Notes: a model not told the origin generated them from the letters alone. A stretch of 64,000 bases of DNA from Saitoella complicata NRRL Y-17804 (GCF_001661265.1 NW_017567002.1:186001-250000), one strand, 5' to 3'. Shown: positions 18,699 to 29,757, counted from the first letter of the stretch. A program made the numbers and translations.

Positions 18699-20540
18699 CT
18701 ACTTGGAAAGCTGAGTAATCTTCCCACCCCGGAGGTACCCATCATTTGCAACACCACCAGCAACCTTCGGGTTTCTCGCCAACTTGTTCTCATCCGCATA
18801 CACCGTAAAGTTTGCAAGCGAGATCTCATGGCCGTTGCGGGTCTTGATATCAGGGTATCCATAGTACTGCGCAGTCGCAGTGGAGTAGTTGAGGTGCAAC
18901 TCGTAATACCCACGGTAGAACGTCTCGGACCACTGAAGTTCGCGGTTCGCGTCGACGAGGGCGGTGGAGATATTGTTTGCGGCTCCGATGGTGATGTTGG
19001 CACCGAAGGGGGAAGGGGAGGTAACAGCCGTACCGGCGAACTCAACACCGATGGATCCGGCACCGGTGGAGGGATCGTAGGAGTGCTCATCGAGCCAGAC
19101 GAGGTCGGAAACCCAGTTAGCGTGGGAGTCACCAGCAAGGAAAATCGTGTTGTTGATCTCGTTCTCGTAGAGGTGCTTAAGCGTCCTGTTCTTGTTCGCC
19201 AGGTATCCATCCCACGCATCGTAATTCAAGGGGTTCTCGGAGCCGTATGCGACGGACTCGTTGAGGCGGGAGAACACGATTTGGTTTCCGATTACGCGCC
19301 ATGCGGCTCCACGCTCTTGGGACTCGGAGAGCTTCTTGTAGAACCAGTTCTCCTGGCGGGAACCCATGAGGGAACGGCTCTGCTCGTCGGAGATGGCGTG
19401 GACGTAGTCGGTGTTCCAGTACAAGTCCGTGATATCACGATCATACTGACGCGTGTCGAGCATAACCAAGTCCAACAAAGACCCAATGGAGAAGTCACGC
19501 CAGATACGGAGGTTGTCGTCCATATCGACTTGACGGAGGGGCATCCACTCAAAGTACGCACGGACAGCATTCGCTTTACGCTGGTCGAAGGAGACGTTAC
19601 CGAATTGAATGAAGGAGTCTTCAGTATTGTTCATGTAAGACGCACCAGCCTTCCAAGTGTTATCAGCGACCTCATGGTCGTCCCAGACCTGAATCCAGGG
19701 GAAGTAGCGGTGAGAGTCGGCGAGGTCCTGATCAGTACGGTATTGAGCGATACGAGTACGGTAGTCGTAGAGAGAGGTGATCTCGAACCCGCTGCCCTTG
19801 TTGGGAAGGGGAGTACGGTCGATGGAGTAACCCCATCCGTAGTCACCCTCGTTGTACTCGTAGATGTAGTCACCAAGGTGGAGGACGTAGTCAACCGAGT
19901 CCTTGCGGACGGGCCCTCCGTAGGCGTTGAAGAATCCGAAAGGGTAGTTGGAGCAAGAGTAGACGGCCAAGCCGACGCTTCCATCAATGTCATCGTCGGC
20001 GTTGGGGAGAGTCTTGGTGCGGCCGATGGGTGAGGTCTTGTTGGAGTCACAGACAGAGAATTGGTAGTAGTAGGTCGTGAAGGCATCGAGACCCTCGGCG
20101 ATTACCTTGACGGTGTAGTCAACGTCGGAGGTAGTGTAGGCAGTGCCCTCTGCAATCACATCACCGGAGACGTCCTTGGCCTCGGTAACCTTGTAATTGA
20201 CACAGATAGGGTTGGTAGATGAAATGTTACCGTGGTAATACAATGGCTGGGTGTCACTGACAGTAGCATTAGAGTTGCTAGCCTGGAAGGTCGGAGCAAC
20301 ACGAGTCCACAAAACGACGGAGTCTGAGTAGGGATCACCGGACGCAACACCATGAGTAAAGTTCAACGCCGAGGCATCGTGGTGGTCAGTGGTAGCGCGC
20401 TTGACAACCTTGGGCTGATCGATACCCAACCAAGGGTGCCTCTTCGACGGCGACTTGTAGTTCAAGTTTCCGTCGAAGGAGGCGAGCACCGTGGACGCGA
20501 GGAGGAGGGGTGCGACAGCGAAAGTGGTGGTGAAACGCAT
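18699..20540 (-). CDS. phoD: Secreted PhoD-type alkaline phosphatase / phosphodiesterase
   Basis: Metallophosphatase releasing phosphate outside the cell. Single exon, 613 residues. The signal peptide is MRFTTTFAVAPLLLASTVLA; a possible Lys-Arg processing site (VVKRATT) lies near residue 48. The PhoD N-terminal domain carries GVASGDPYSDSVVLWTRVAP. The metal site has the expected residues in order: CSNYPFGF, HLGDYIYEYN, WDDHEVADN and GDSHANW. Several Asn-X-Ser/Thr sites fit a secreted glycoprotein. A TATATAAA sequence lies about 55 bases upstream. The long open frame on the opposite strand follows from strong codon bias and is not a gene. Bacterial PhoD is a close relative, but signal and codon use here match the neighbours, so recent transfer is not indicated. 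Confidence 0.92.
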   Translation of the reverse strand: MRFTTTFAVAPLLLASTVLASFDGNLNYKSPSKRHPWLGIDQPKVVKRATTDHHDASALNFTHGVASGDPYSDSVVLWTRVAPTFQASNSNATVSDTQPLYYHGNISSTNPICVNYKVTEAKDVSGDVIAEGTAYTTSDVDYTVKVIAEGLDAFTTYYYQFSVCDSNKTSPIGRTKTLPNADDDIDGSVGLAVYSCSNYPFGFFNAYGGPVRKDSVDYVLHLGDYIYEYNEGDYGWGYSIDRTPLPNKGSGFEITSLYDYRTRIAQYRTDQDLADSHRYFPWIQVWDDHEVADNTWKAGASYMNNTEDSFIQFGNVSFDQRKANAVRAYFEWMPLRQVDMDDNLRIWRDFSIGSLLDLVMLDTRQYDRDITDLYWNTDYVHAISDEQSRSLMGSRQENWFYKKLSESQERGAAWRVIGNQIVFSRLNESVAYGSENPLNYDAWDGYLANKNRTLKHLYENEINNTIFLAGDSHANWVSDLVWLDEHSYDPSTGAGSIGVEFAGTAVTSPSPFGANITIGAANNISTALVDANRELQWSETFYRGYYELHLNYSTATAQYYGYPDIKTRNGHEISLANFTVYADENKLARNPKVAGGVANDGYLRGGKITQLSK

Positions 20541-21248
20541 TCTTACGGTTGTCGCTGTTGTTGTTGCTACATATCCCGAAGGAAGTACCGGTGTTTATAT
20601 ACTCATGACATCCACCCCGTATGGTACAGAAAGCAATTGGCTCAGCAACGCCATTGGTACATATGCATTGCTGGTTGTTTCATTGCCAGACTTGCTCGTC
20701 GTCCAATGAGATATGACACAATCTTGATGGCCATGGTGGTTTGCGATATTTTTGCTACCCTCAGACGGGGATAGAACTGGTCATCGATCTGCAGATCATC
20801 GAGGGTTTTACCTGGAATGGATGCGCATGCGGGCAGGCGAACTCCCACGCGCGCGACGTCCTGATCTGAGCGCGATGCCCCCAAAAATGTTCACGCTGCT
20901 GCGCCCGAATGGCCCAACCGAGCAAAAAGGCCGCATTTTGATTATATCAGGACGTTCTTCAGGCTGCTGACTCGGCGGTGATCCTCAAGAGGATGAAATG
21001 ATGAAATGGCTCATGAAGAGAGCGGGGTGAGTGAACCACCGTCGGCGTTGCTCCCACGGTGCTCAGTTCAAGGTCAACCAGGCGCTTGAACGCTAGGTGT
21101 ATCGTCTTATGTCAGCGCATGCCTCCTTAACCGAGCGAGACGGCACCCGAAGACACTGCCAAACTCGCACGGCCCAATCACGTGCCCATATAGCGTTACC
21201 CGCCTTACTTGCCGTTACCAACATTCACCGCCGTCTCGGGTTCCTCCA
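20541..21248. promoter_or_regulatory. Long upstream region of the PhoD gene
   Basis: 708 bases, among the longest gene-free stretches here, lying between the LRR gene's end and PhoD, both on the minus strand. It holds TATATAAA (minus strand, 20594-20601) and one CACGTG at 21179-21184, a sequence bound by Pho4-type regulators in yeast. Phosphate control is inference from one hexamer far upstream. No coding or RNA gene is seen. Confidence 0.45.
20594..20601 (-). promoter_or_regulatory. TATA box of the PhoD gene
   Basis: Minus strand reads TATATAAA, 54-61 bases upstream of the ATG, a normal position for a strongly regulated fungal gene. Confidence 0.5.
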
Positions 21249-22106
21249 TTACTTCCAAATTTTCTCATTCTTTTCATACGCTGTCTCCCACCTCCCCATA
21301 CATAGTGCTCCACAAAATGTGTATAAAAGCGGTGCAACCGCAAACTGCCGTCTCTTCAACTCGATGCGCCGTGTCTGCAGACGGTGGTGATGTGGGTGTA
21401 CGCGTGCAATGACAGTGTTGCATCCCGCGCAGATCTCTGGTGGGAATTGTGTTGGTTGGAGGTGGGGCGGGATATCCAGTTCGCCGAAGGTTGAGGGCTC
21501 GAGGTCGGTGGGTCGAATGTGTCGGAGTATACTCCGTGACGCCAACTCTGTCAACCGTGGCGGCCCTGCCCCGTTTGTTAAGCCACCATCTTTGACATTC
21601 TCCGGTGTGATTCGGAGACACGCAGGCCCATCCAATCGCATCATTCTATGATAATCAACCTTGAGCGCCTCCAATGTCCACATCTCGTGCAATTGACACG
21701 GTAACATGTTTAGCCAGTTATGTGTTAAGTCTAAATAACACAACTCCACCAGTTCACGTATCTGCGGCGGTAACCTCTTCAATCCGCATCCATTCAAGTG
21801 CAGTATCCTCAATGCCGAGAAACGTGGGAAGAATTCGGAGGGGAGGTGGGAGAGATAAGCGTTGATGCTGAGGGATTGTGAAGTTAAGCTGAAGACGGCT
21901 TTGTCGGGGAGGATGAGGGAAGCTGTAAAGTCGTCTGATTGCTGGGCCTTTGAGCGGAGGGGAGCTTTGCGTTCTCGGCGTCGCTGCTTGCCCTTAGCTG
22001 GCACCGGTGAGCTCGAGCTCGAGGCAACCGAAACACCTGGTTTAATTGGCGTATTGCTCATCACGGAACGACGGTTCTCTGTAAACATCTCAATGATGTT
22101 GCCCAT
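21249..22106 (-). CDS. Leucine-rich-repeat protein with a Cys/His C-terminal segment
   Basis: 285 residues, single exon, start MGNIIEMF; a second ATG sixteen codons on (MSNTPIKPG) could also be used. The first 60 residues are basic and Ser-rich. Three or so LRRs follow, seen in LRILHLNGCGLKRLPPQI and LCYLDLTHNWLNMLPCQLHE. The C-terminal part has EICAGCNTVIARVHPHHHR and, farther on, TFCGALCMGRW, i.e. CxxC, a His cluster and another C-x3-C, which could bind zinc. I recognise the repeats but no named family. A 9-base hairpin sits 11 bases upstream of the ATG. Confidence 0.7.
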   Translation of the reverse strand: MGNIIEMFTENRRSVMSNTPIKPGVSVASSSSSPVPAKGKQRRRERKAPLRSKAQQSDDFTASLILPDKAVFSLTSQSLSINAYLSHLPSEFFPRFSALRILHLNGCGLKRLPPQIRELVELCYLDLTHNWLNMLPCQLHEMWTLEALKVDYHRMMRLDGPACLRITPENVKDGGLTNGAGPPRLTELASRSILRHIRPTDLEPSTFGELDIPPHLQPTQFPPEICAGCNTVIARVHPHHHRLQTRRIELKRRQFAVAPLLYTFCGALCMGRWETAYEKNEKIWK

Positions 22107-22408
22107 TTTATAAACCCCTCAAGGAAAAGTCCTTGAGGTCAATCCTTATCCCCCACATGATCAATATGACGCAGTTGCCCGATCGCGAAGCCAATCGCCG
22201 GCAAAACAAATGCAAATGAACCGTGCGAAGCTCCTCGAACCTTCGAACTTCACAAAGTCAAAAGCAGTCGTACGATAACAATTCCAAAGCAAGATTTCTT
22301 TCCTCTTCATAGCTGTAGCAATCTAAGCAACGCAATGTTCTGAATCAACCAAGCATATCCTACACATAACCTCGTTTCCCATGGCCATGGGCAGACCTGC
22401 ACGATATC
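22107..22408. other. Upstream region of the LRR gene and 3' flank of the acyl-CoA synthetase gene
   Basis: 302 bases. Besides the hairpin at 22117-22138 nothing recognisable is seen. Confidence 0.45.
22117..22138. repeat. Perfect inverted repeat just upstream of the LRR gene start
   Basis: CCTCAAGGA, a four-base spacer AAAG, then TCCTTGAGG. The arms are exact reverse complements. It lies 11 bases before the ATG and would form a stem-loop in the mRNA leader. Confidence 0.6.
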
Positions 22409-24654
22409 TTACAACCTCGCCTTCTCCATCGGCTTCTCATCCCTCTTTGCCTCCTCATACAACGCATCAACCTCCTTCCTAAAAAGCTTCAGCGCCTGCG
22501 GCCTCTTGATTTTCAACGTCGGCGTTAAAGTCTCGTTATCAACCGTGAACGGCTCCAAACACAAATGCACGTTCTTAATCTTCTCGAATCCCTTAAGGCC
22601 ACGCTTTTCGGACGCGCGGTCGAGAGTTTTTAGGATTGCTTGGCGGACTTTGGGGTCGGCGCAGGCTTTGCGGAGAGAGGTGAGGTCGGTGGCGGAGATG
22701 CGCTCGTTCATAATCTTTGAGGCAAAAGGAGCGAAGGTATCCGGATTAGGGCCGATGATGGCGACGAGGTAGGTCTGCAACGAGTCTCCGTGGACGAAGA
22801 TCTGTGCGAGGAGGGTGGTGGCACCGAGAAGGGTGTTCTCGATCCTCTCACCGGAGACGTACTCTCCTTGCGCAAGCTGTGTGTAACCGGTTAGCATAAT
22901 TTTCAAAATCAACATGGCTGGATGCACACCTTAAAGAAGTTCTTCACACGATCAATGATGTAGAACCTTCCCAAGCTATCGACCTCACAGATATCCCCAG
23001 TGTGGAACCACCCATCCTCATCAATGGCCTCCTTCGTCTTCTTCTCATCCTTGAAGTACTCCTTGAAAATCAATGGGCCCCTAAGTAACATCTCTCCTCG
23101 CGGATTCGGGGAATCCTTGGCGGAGTATCCCATGGAGGGCACATCCTGGAGACATACCTCGACTGTCGGGATGGGAGGACCGACATGGCCTGGCTTGCAA
23201 TCACCAGGTAATCCAACGACTGCACCGGCCATGGACTCGGTCAAACCGTAACCTTCCACGACATCGCACGCCAAAGCCGCACGGAGGAACTGCAGCAGAT
23301 CCTTCGCGATGGGAGCAGAGCCAGTGACCACAAGACGTACCCTACCACCGAGCACATTCCTGATCTTACGAGACCAAAGGACATCCCAAACTGGATGCAA
23401 ATTCGACCCACCAGCTTCCATCTGCGCCAACTTGGCCGCCAATGCCCTCCTCGAGATCGCTCCCTTCAATCCGGGTGCCTCGACTGTACCAGCCTTGATC
23501 GCAGCTCCGATACGTGACAGAAGACGAGGAACGGAGCAGAAGATAGTGGGCTTCAACTCCTGAATATCGTCGATTAGCTCCAGGATGTTGCCATGGAAAT
23601 AACCAACTGCACTTCCGCGCGCGAACGCGAGTGCTTCGTTGTTGCGTTGGTAGATGTGTGCCAAGGGAAGGTACGAAATCATAATATCGCTCGTCGTCGA
23701 AGCTCCGATAGCCAACTCGCAACCAGTGACACCAGCGCGTGCATTCGTGTGGGTGAGGACCACACCCTTTGGCATACCGGTCGTTCCGGACGTATAGTTG
23801 ATCGTGGAGATATCTGAGGTTGACGGAGGATTGTGCTTTCGCGGGAATGCACGTCCAATCTCCTCGACCTCACTCATGTCCGTCAAGTAGATGCCCTTCT
23901 GCTTCGCAATGGCACCGAGTAAGTCCAGCTTACTACGGCCAGGTAACTCGCCCTCATTCAATGGATCCATGGAGATGATGACCTTCAAGCCAGGACAACG
24001 CTCAGAGATCTCGAGAAGTTGAGGGATGTGGTCGATGGATGCGACGATCGTGGACATCTCGGAATGGTTGATAATGAAGGCCGAGGCGTCCGCGCCGAAG
24101 GTGTCGTACAGAGCGACGGAGATGAGAGACCAAGCTTGACATGCAAGGTCGGTGATTGTCCACTCCGGACGGTTGTTAGAGTACAGCCCAACCGTGTACT
24201 GTGACTGTTTAGAGGGCTGTATGCGCAATCAGCAAAAGCACTTAACCGAAATGAGCAATTAACACACCTTCACGATATCATCATGCAACTTAACCAACCC
24301 ACTTCCAAACTCATCCCGTCTCTTCCTAACCTGCTCATATGTCTCCCAAATATATGGACTCCACTTCTTCGTCTGACGGTCATATTCTCTGTGACCAAGA
24401 CATTTACCTTTCGGGTTGAGTTCACATCCCTTGTTGAAGTTTTCGTACATTGTGCGGATCTGTAGGTGAGTCGTCAGTACGTTTCCCAACTTCACACACA
24501 ATTAACCTACCGAAGGGTCATTGGTCTCGATGAGTTTGTCAGAGTAAGCGACGTTCCGGTAAACAGCCGAGTATCCATCACGCTGCGTACCAGGCAACGG
24601 CACAGCCTGCATGGCAGTTGGACCGGTGTACTTGAGTGGTTGTATCTCTGTCAT
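22409..24654 (-). CDS. Long-chain-fatty-acid-CoA ligase (Faa/ACSL type) with peroxisomal C-terminus
   Basis: Activates fatty acids with ATP and CoA for beta-oxidation or lipid synthesis. Exons 24654-24511, 24459-24268, 24216-22930 and 22876-22409 give 696 residues; the introns are 51-53 bases. The start MTEIQPLKYTG is chosen because an upstream near-cognate start adds nothing conserved. Blocks: GLYSNNRPEWTITDLACQ; the AMP-binding P-loop INYTSGTTGMPKGVVLTH near residue 250; YGLTESMAG; the ATP/adenylate motif GWFHTGDICEVD with DRVKNFFK. The final tripeptide is ARL, which fits the peroxisomal PTS1 consensus, so peroxisomal import is inferred. Fatty acids of 12-20 carbons are the expected substrates. 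Confidence 0.92.
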
Positions 24655-24999
24655 GGATGTATGCTGTTTGTTGTTCTGAACAGGCCTCAAGGGAAAGGGG
24701 GCCCTTATGAAGCGGTTGGTCAGCAGCTTCGATGCCCGCGGGCTTGACGGCCCCAGATTTGAGGCTGAGCGCTTTCACATGCCCCGAAATGCGGGGGAGG
24801 CCCGAAGCCGACGACCCATCGGGAAATGCGGACAAGGCGGAAAAGGGAAAAAACACCGAGGACTTGAAAGGGAAGTTTTGATAATCGCAATTGCAATTGT
24901 ATGCTGCCGTTTGAATGAACGTCACCTATCCATGCCTTATCCCGTTGATCCTACGCAATCCACAAACCGTGCTAACGCCCCGCCCTTGTACGACTCAAT
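24655..24999. other. Upstream region of the acyl-CoA synthetase gene
   Basis: 345 bases, also containing the 3' flank of IWS1. Short open frames on both strands have no domain. No gene seen. Confidence 0.45.
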
Positions 25000-26136
25000 T
25001 CAACGCTTCGCCTTCTTCGCAGCCATAGCCTGCATCATCTTCCTAAACTTCTCATTCCCGGCCTGTTTCGCCGCCGCATGCGCATCCTGATTATCCCTCA
25101 CCATACTCCTCGGCGCAACCGTATAAATCTTCATGTCCCTCGTCGGCACCCTCGTCTTCTGCGACCCACTATCATCCTGATACTGGACCCTCTGTCTCTG
25201 TGTTCCCTGGGACGCGACGTAGTCGACTGACTCGACTTCTTGGTCGCGGTATTTGTTGGAACGCTTGATGATTGGTCTGGTCCAGTCTGCGACGAGTTTC
25301 TGAGCGGCGCGACGGATGGAGGGTTCAGCGTGTTTGCAGAGTTGGTAGAAGTAGACGATTTTGCCGATTCCGGATTCGCGGAGGTGTTCGGTCTGGATTG
25401 GAAGTTTCTGCAATGCGGTGAAGATGACCTTTTGGATGTTGTAGGCCGGCAAACTCTTGTCCGGCAATGGTTCCAACCATGCCTTCATCGCCCCCAGCAA
25501 GTTGTTGTCAAGCACAGCGTCATTGAGCCAGTTCTTGTTCAGCATATTCTCCACCTCGGGCAACAACTTCAACTTCGACGTCGATGGCAGTTTGTTGTAG
25601 TTTGCCTCGAAATCCTCTCTTGCCGCATTCTCCATACGTACTCTCAGGTCAACAATCTCCTCATCAGCCTTTGCTTCCAAATCCTCTTCACCGCGGGCTA
25701 CTCTTCGCTTCTTTTGGGGCTTTAAAGCCATATCAAGTTGCCTATCGAGATCCCATTTCCGTGCTGCACGCATCACGTCAGTCAGAGTTCACAGAACCAC
25801 TTATCATCACAAAATCATACCCATGGCCGGATCCGTAGGTCTCCTCTCCTCCTCCACCTCATCATCCTCAATAGTACCCGCTTCAGCCCTCTCCCTAAGC
25901 CTCTTAACCGGCCTAACCTTCCCCTTCTTCTCCGCCTTCTCTCCCTCGGCCGCCGTCCTCCTCCTCTTAAAACTCGGCAGCTTCACGATCTCTTCTTCTT
26001 CCTCCTCCACAGGTTGTTCTCCAATTTGGTTGACGTCGATGTCAGCGAATTGGGCTTCATCGACGTCGGAGAGATCGGAGTCATCGTCGATGTCGGAAAG
26101 GGCGGAGATAGGGAGATTGTCTTCGAGGTCGTCCAT
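25000..26136 (-). CDS. IWS1: Transcription elongation factor Iws1/Spn1
   Basis: Partner of Spt6 and RNA polymerase II in elongation and mRNA export. Exons 26136-25821 and 25763-25000 give 359 residues across a 57-base intron. The N-terminal third is acidic (MDDLEDNLPISALSDIDDDS) with basic patches, as in Iws1. The conserved TFIIS-N-like helical domain spans about 190-265: LKAWLEPLPDKSLPAYNIQK is preceded by NNLLGAMKA and followed by LQKLPIQTEHLRESGIGKIV and RRAAQKLVADWTRPII. The tail is Lys/Arg-rich. The length is near that of yeast Spn1. Head-to-head with ATP15. Confidence 0.9.
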
Positions 26137-26453
26137 TGCGAGGAAACAACCAAGGCCTGCTTGATTTGGGGAGTGCTTATGGGAGTTCTGGGTGTTTATT
26201 ATTTGCAGGCTGCGTCAGGATTGCCCCGACCACGCACGCGACGCAAGGACCAAGGGGTCACCGATGAAAGCTGGGCTGATCCGGAAGGCAGCTTTCCAGA
26301 TATCCTTGAATAGTGTTATGAGCGACTTTGGGGCAGCATTTGGCAACCCCGGCCAACATTGACTCTTCGTGGCCCTGCAGGTGTAGAACATCATCGGCCG
26401 TCCGGCTACAGCGTTCACATCCCCAGACTTTCAAACCAAACACATACCTCAAA
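26137..26453. promoter_or_regulatory. Shared upstream region of IWS1 and ATP15
   Basis: 317 bases between two outward-reading genes. No clear TATA box or RNA gene. Confidence 0.45.
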
Positions 26454-26741
26454 ATGCCTGCTGCCTGGCGCTCCGTTATGACCTACAACCGCTACGCGTC
26501 CATCTGGTACGTCTCCTTCTCTCTTCCTTTCCCGCAATTTCCCCCTCGCTGCTCCGGGAAGGCACTCTCGTTTGATCTGATTGCTGATTCGCCTGATAGC
26601 GCACGCACTGTCCGCCGTGTCCTCAAGGAGGAGAAGCGCATCGCGGCCGAGCGCCGTGGAGAGATGATGTTGAAGATGGCCAAGTGGGAGGGTGGCAGAC
26701 AGGGTGAGGTCAAGACTTTGATTGAGGAGGTCAAGGCTTAA
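26454..26741 (+). CDS. ATP15: F1F0-ATP synthase epsilon subunit
   Basis: Small subunit of the central stalk of mitochondrial ATP synthase. Exons 26454-26506 and 26600-26741 give 64 residues; the 93-base intron is long for this window. The protein begins AWRSVMTYNRYASICARTVR, closely resembling yeast Atp15 (AWRKAGISYAAYLNVAAQAIR), and continues with a Lys/Glu-rich helix. The TGC codon at the junction is split TG|C. The protein is too short for gene finders that use length limits. Confidence 0.85.
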   Translation: MPAAWRSVMTYNRYASIWYVSFSLPFPQFPPRCSGKALSFDLIADSPDSARTVRRVLKEEKRIAAERRGEMMLKMAKWEGGRQGEVKTLIEEVKA

Positions 26742-27262
26742 GTCTGAGATGTGGTTACGCTGCGAAAACTGGAGTGTGACGATATCAGGAGGATTTTGCA
26801 TGGGCTGTGAGGTCTTCTGTGGGGGATGAGAATGAGAAAATACAGGACTGTTTCTACACCGATATCAATTTGGTTTCTTTGCATTGTCATTCATGGGTGG
26901 TGAGGTGAAGCCGATTCCAACTACATGCGGCCATGGATTACTTCCATGCCACTTAGCATCAACGTCTACTGCAGCGAGTTCACAGTATACGCTTCTCAAC
27001 AATCGAGCCTGCAGTTCCCTCGACGGCCTGTTGCCAACCCAGCGGCTTTTCCAGTGCATCATGGTCTGTCGCAACATCAATCCGTTTACGACCATTGCCA
27101 ACCCTTTCGTATTCGTAATTGTAATCGTCAACGTCTTTAATATCGCTTTGTCAACCTCGTGTATTTGTTCCCACTATGCGTTGTCGTGTCTACGTTACCT
27201 GCCAAGCCGTCATTTCGCAAGTCGCGTCGTACGACCTCGAACATTGAGAACAGCGGCCCACA
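26742..27262. other. Intergenic stretch between ATP15 and NAA35
   Basis: 521 bases, both flanking genes on the plus strand. Open frames on both strands (for example 26884-27288) have no domain and no usable splice pattern. It presumably holds the NAA35 promoter. Confidence 0.45.
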
Positions 27263-29757
27263 ATGGCTATGCCTACAGCTGCCAATGATGTGACTGCAGG
27301 TAATGTATCTTACTCAGTACTCAAAATGCTCAACTGACAAAAGTCACAGGAGTCTCCCAGATCTCCCTTGGTCGTGCACCTTTAATATGGCACGATGCTA
27401 CCACAGAACTGCTCCAAGCAACGAGCGGTACGACTTCTTCGCCTACCAATCGCACAGTACTGACAGCTATGCAGAACTAAAACTCGGTCAGCTTGTCAAA
27501 GATGACAGTTTCTCCCTCTACGACTCAATTGGCGCTCTGGAAATCATGGACGCAAAGATGGACTCGGGATTGATCCCTCCGAATGAGGGGCCTGATGCGT
27601 TTGATGTGTGCAAACCGATGTTACCAGAGGAGGTTGTTGGGCTAATGGATCAATTGCTCGCTGCGGAGGTATGAAAGATCGACTTTCAGAAGTACAGCTG
27701 CTGATCAATGCCGTGCAGATGAGCTGGCATACAGCAACGTCACTCTCGCAAACAGTGTTCACATCGCTGCACGTCGAGCACATACTATCTCAGTATTCCA
27801 AGAATCCTCACGCCGGGATATCACACATCACGTACCTCCGAGATGGAGAGGCTGCACCCGAGTCCTCTGGGTCGCCCGAAGCACTGATGCACTATGTCTT
27901 CCGACCGTACGTCCTTGCTCTGATCAAGTGCGTGGATTATGCTAGAGAGAGGATGTTGCAAGGACAGTTATATGAGGTATGTCTCTCTGGGACGAAGGCT
28001 AGGATGGCATGTTAACCGAGTGGTATACAGGATGAGGATGTATCGACAATGACGTTCGGCTGGTCGCCCTTGGAGTATGCCCAATGTGAGGAAGTCCTTA
28101 CTCTTCTTGACGCGGCGAATAAGTGGCTTGAAGAGCACAATGAATATCTAACGGACAAAATCGCCCAGGCGCTTCAGTCAAGGATCGCACTCCGGTGGGC
28201 ATTCTTGGTGGCTTTGAGCACGCCGTCGATAGCAGAATCAATAACGGCCTTTCAAATTTGTCTAGAACACGTCGAGGACGCAAGCAAAACGAGGTTTTTA
28301 GCAAAAGAAGTGCCAAAGGCCTTCAGTATGTCCGTTCAGCGCACATTGGCTAGCCAGATTCCACCTCGGCAAATGATGATTAGGTCAGTTGATGATGCTT
28401 ACGCGTACTTGGAGCGTGTGTGCTCGGACATGCGGGGGTTGATGGTCATCTCGGAATATGTTTCTGGCACTGATCTCTTTGTATGTCGAGTCTTGGGAAA
28501 TGGAATTTGGTAGCTAACTTCGTCCCGCAGAACTACTTTCAGGCGTTTGCCGTCCGCCGCCCCGTTGCATCTGGTTATGTCCGGGCGTCTTTGCAGGTTT
28601 TCTTCCTTCAGGAACTTCGAGTCCTTGGCAAGATTACCCTACAACAATTCATGGTCGATCTAATTACAGAGTTCGCGGGCGTTCACCACCACGTTTCGGT
28701 AAATGCGCCAGAAGACGCCTCGGAACAAGCTGTTAGAGCACATCAGCTGGTTCAGGATTTCCTCCAGAAGGCTGCTATTCCCACCGTCGACCTGTTTCGC
28801 GTGTTTTGCCATAACCGTGCAAGATTACGACGTAATATGATCAAGATGTTATACGAGTTTGATGCTTTGCAAGTAGAGGCCGAGGCAATCGATGCTGAAA
28901 TACTCACGCTCCTGAATCAGCAGCCCTTGCAAACAGAACGCGGGCCGTCTCACCCGTATCCGCTGAGCTCATGGGTCTATCACAACAAACTGCAGCTCAT
29001 GGAGACTATCATTCTTTTAGGGTTTGAGTTGGAGTTGTATCAGCCGTATGAATGGTCCTTGATGTACTGGTATTTGGACTACATTTTGGACGTTCATCGG
29101 CATCACCTGGAGAGAACCACGGTCCATATCAGCGCTCCAAAGACTGCTCCAAAACTATCGTCGAAAAAGTCGAAGAAAAACAAAAAACCGACGCTTCCGC
29201 CAATGCATCCAAGCGATGCTAGTGCATTGGCGTTCGTCGAGAGTTTGCATCTCCAGACTGTCGGTTACGGTCACCTGAGTCGAGGTTGCTTTAGGCTGAC
29301 AGCAGCTCTGACAAAGCTTGGGCTAATATCGAGACCTGAAAGGTCGAAGTTGGCCGAGTCGACTTGGTATAACCTGCGCCTAAAGCCTTTCTTGAGGATA
29401 GGGGCGCCCGAGTTTGTTCCGTTCAATGATTTCAAGTCGGTGACAAACGTGGATCGGGTAGATGCCACTGCACTATTGGAAGTCACGCAAGATTACTTTG
29501 CCCAGGCCAAGAAGTCAATCGAACTATTCACCAAACTGCCTATCGATGTCAAGCGGACGAGCTTGTGTGAAACCCTGCACAAAGCAAGCTGTTCAGATCT
29601 CCTTCGATCATGTGTTGCAAATAGTGTCTTCTCACAGGTCGTGCGAAAGATGCCGACAAGTACCATTGCAGCATCAGGCAAAGTCATCAAAGCAGAAGCA
29701 AAATATCACGCATGGTTTCAAACCTTGAGTATAGGAGATAAAGCAAAAAAGGTATGA
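27263..29757 (+). CDS. NAA35: NatC N-terminal acetyltransferase auxiliary subunit Naa35/Mak10
   Basis: Ribosome-anchoring subunit of NatC, which acetylates proteins starting Met-Leu, Met-Ile, Met-Phe or Met-Trp. Six exons: 27263-27299, 27350-27427, 27475-27668, 27719-27976, 28031-28480 and 28531-29757; 747 residues; introns 47-54 bases. Family signature: LKLGQLVKDDSFSLYDSIGA, then EIMDAKMDSGLIPP. After the third join comes MSWHTATSLSQTVFTSLHVE, as in NAA35. Later blocks include GFELELYQPYEWSLMYWYLD. There is a Lys/Ser linker (KLSSKKSKKNKKP). The second intron is needed because the direct reading hits a stop. Confidence 0.9.

Noticed and set aside
18645-20033. 462-codon open frame opposite the PhoD gene
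   Set aside because: Same effect of biased codons; composition is Val/Gly-rich nonsense and the PhoD reading is complete.
18699-20540. Horizontal transfer of the PhoD gene from bacteria
   Set aside because: The gene has a eukaryotic secretion signal and codon use like its neighbours; PhoD proteins are widespread in fungi.
20541-21248. Possible tRNA or small RNA in the long gap upstream of PhoD
   Set aside because: No A and B box pair or cloverleaf could be found by eye.
24888-24899. CAATTGCAATTG shared with 51034-51045
   Set aside because: Both copies lie upstream of genes, but many shared 12-mers are expected by chance in 64 kb.
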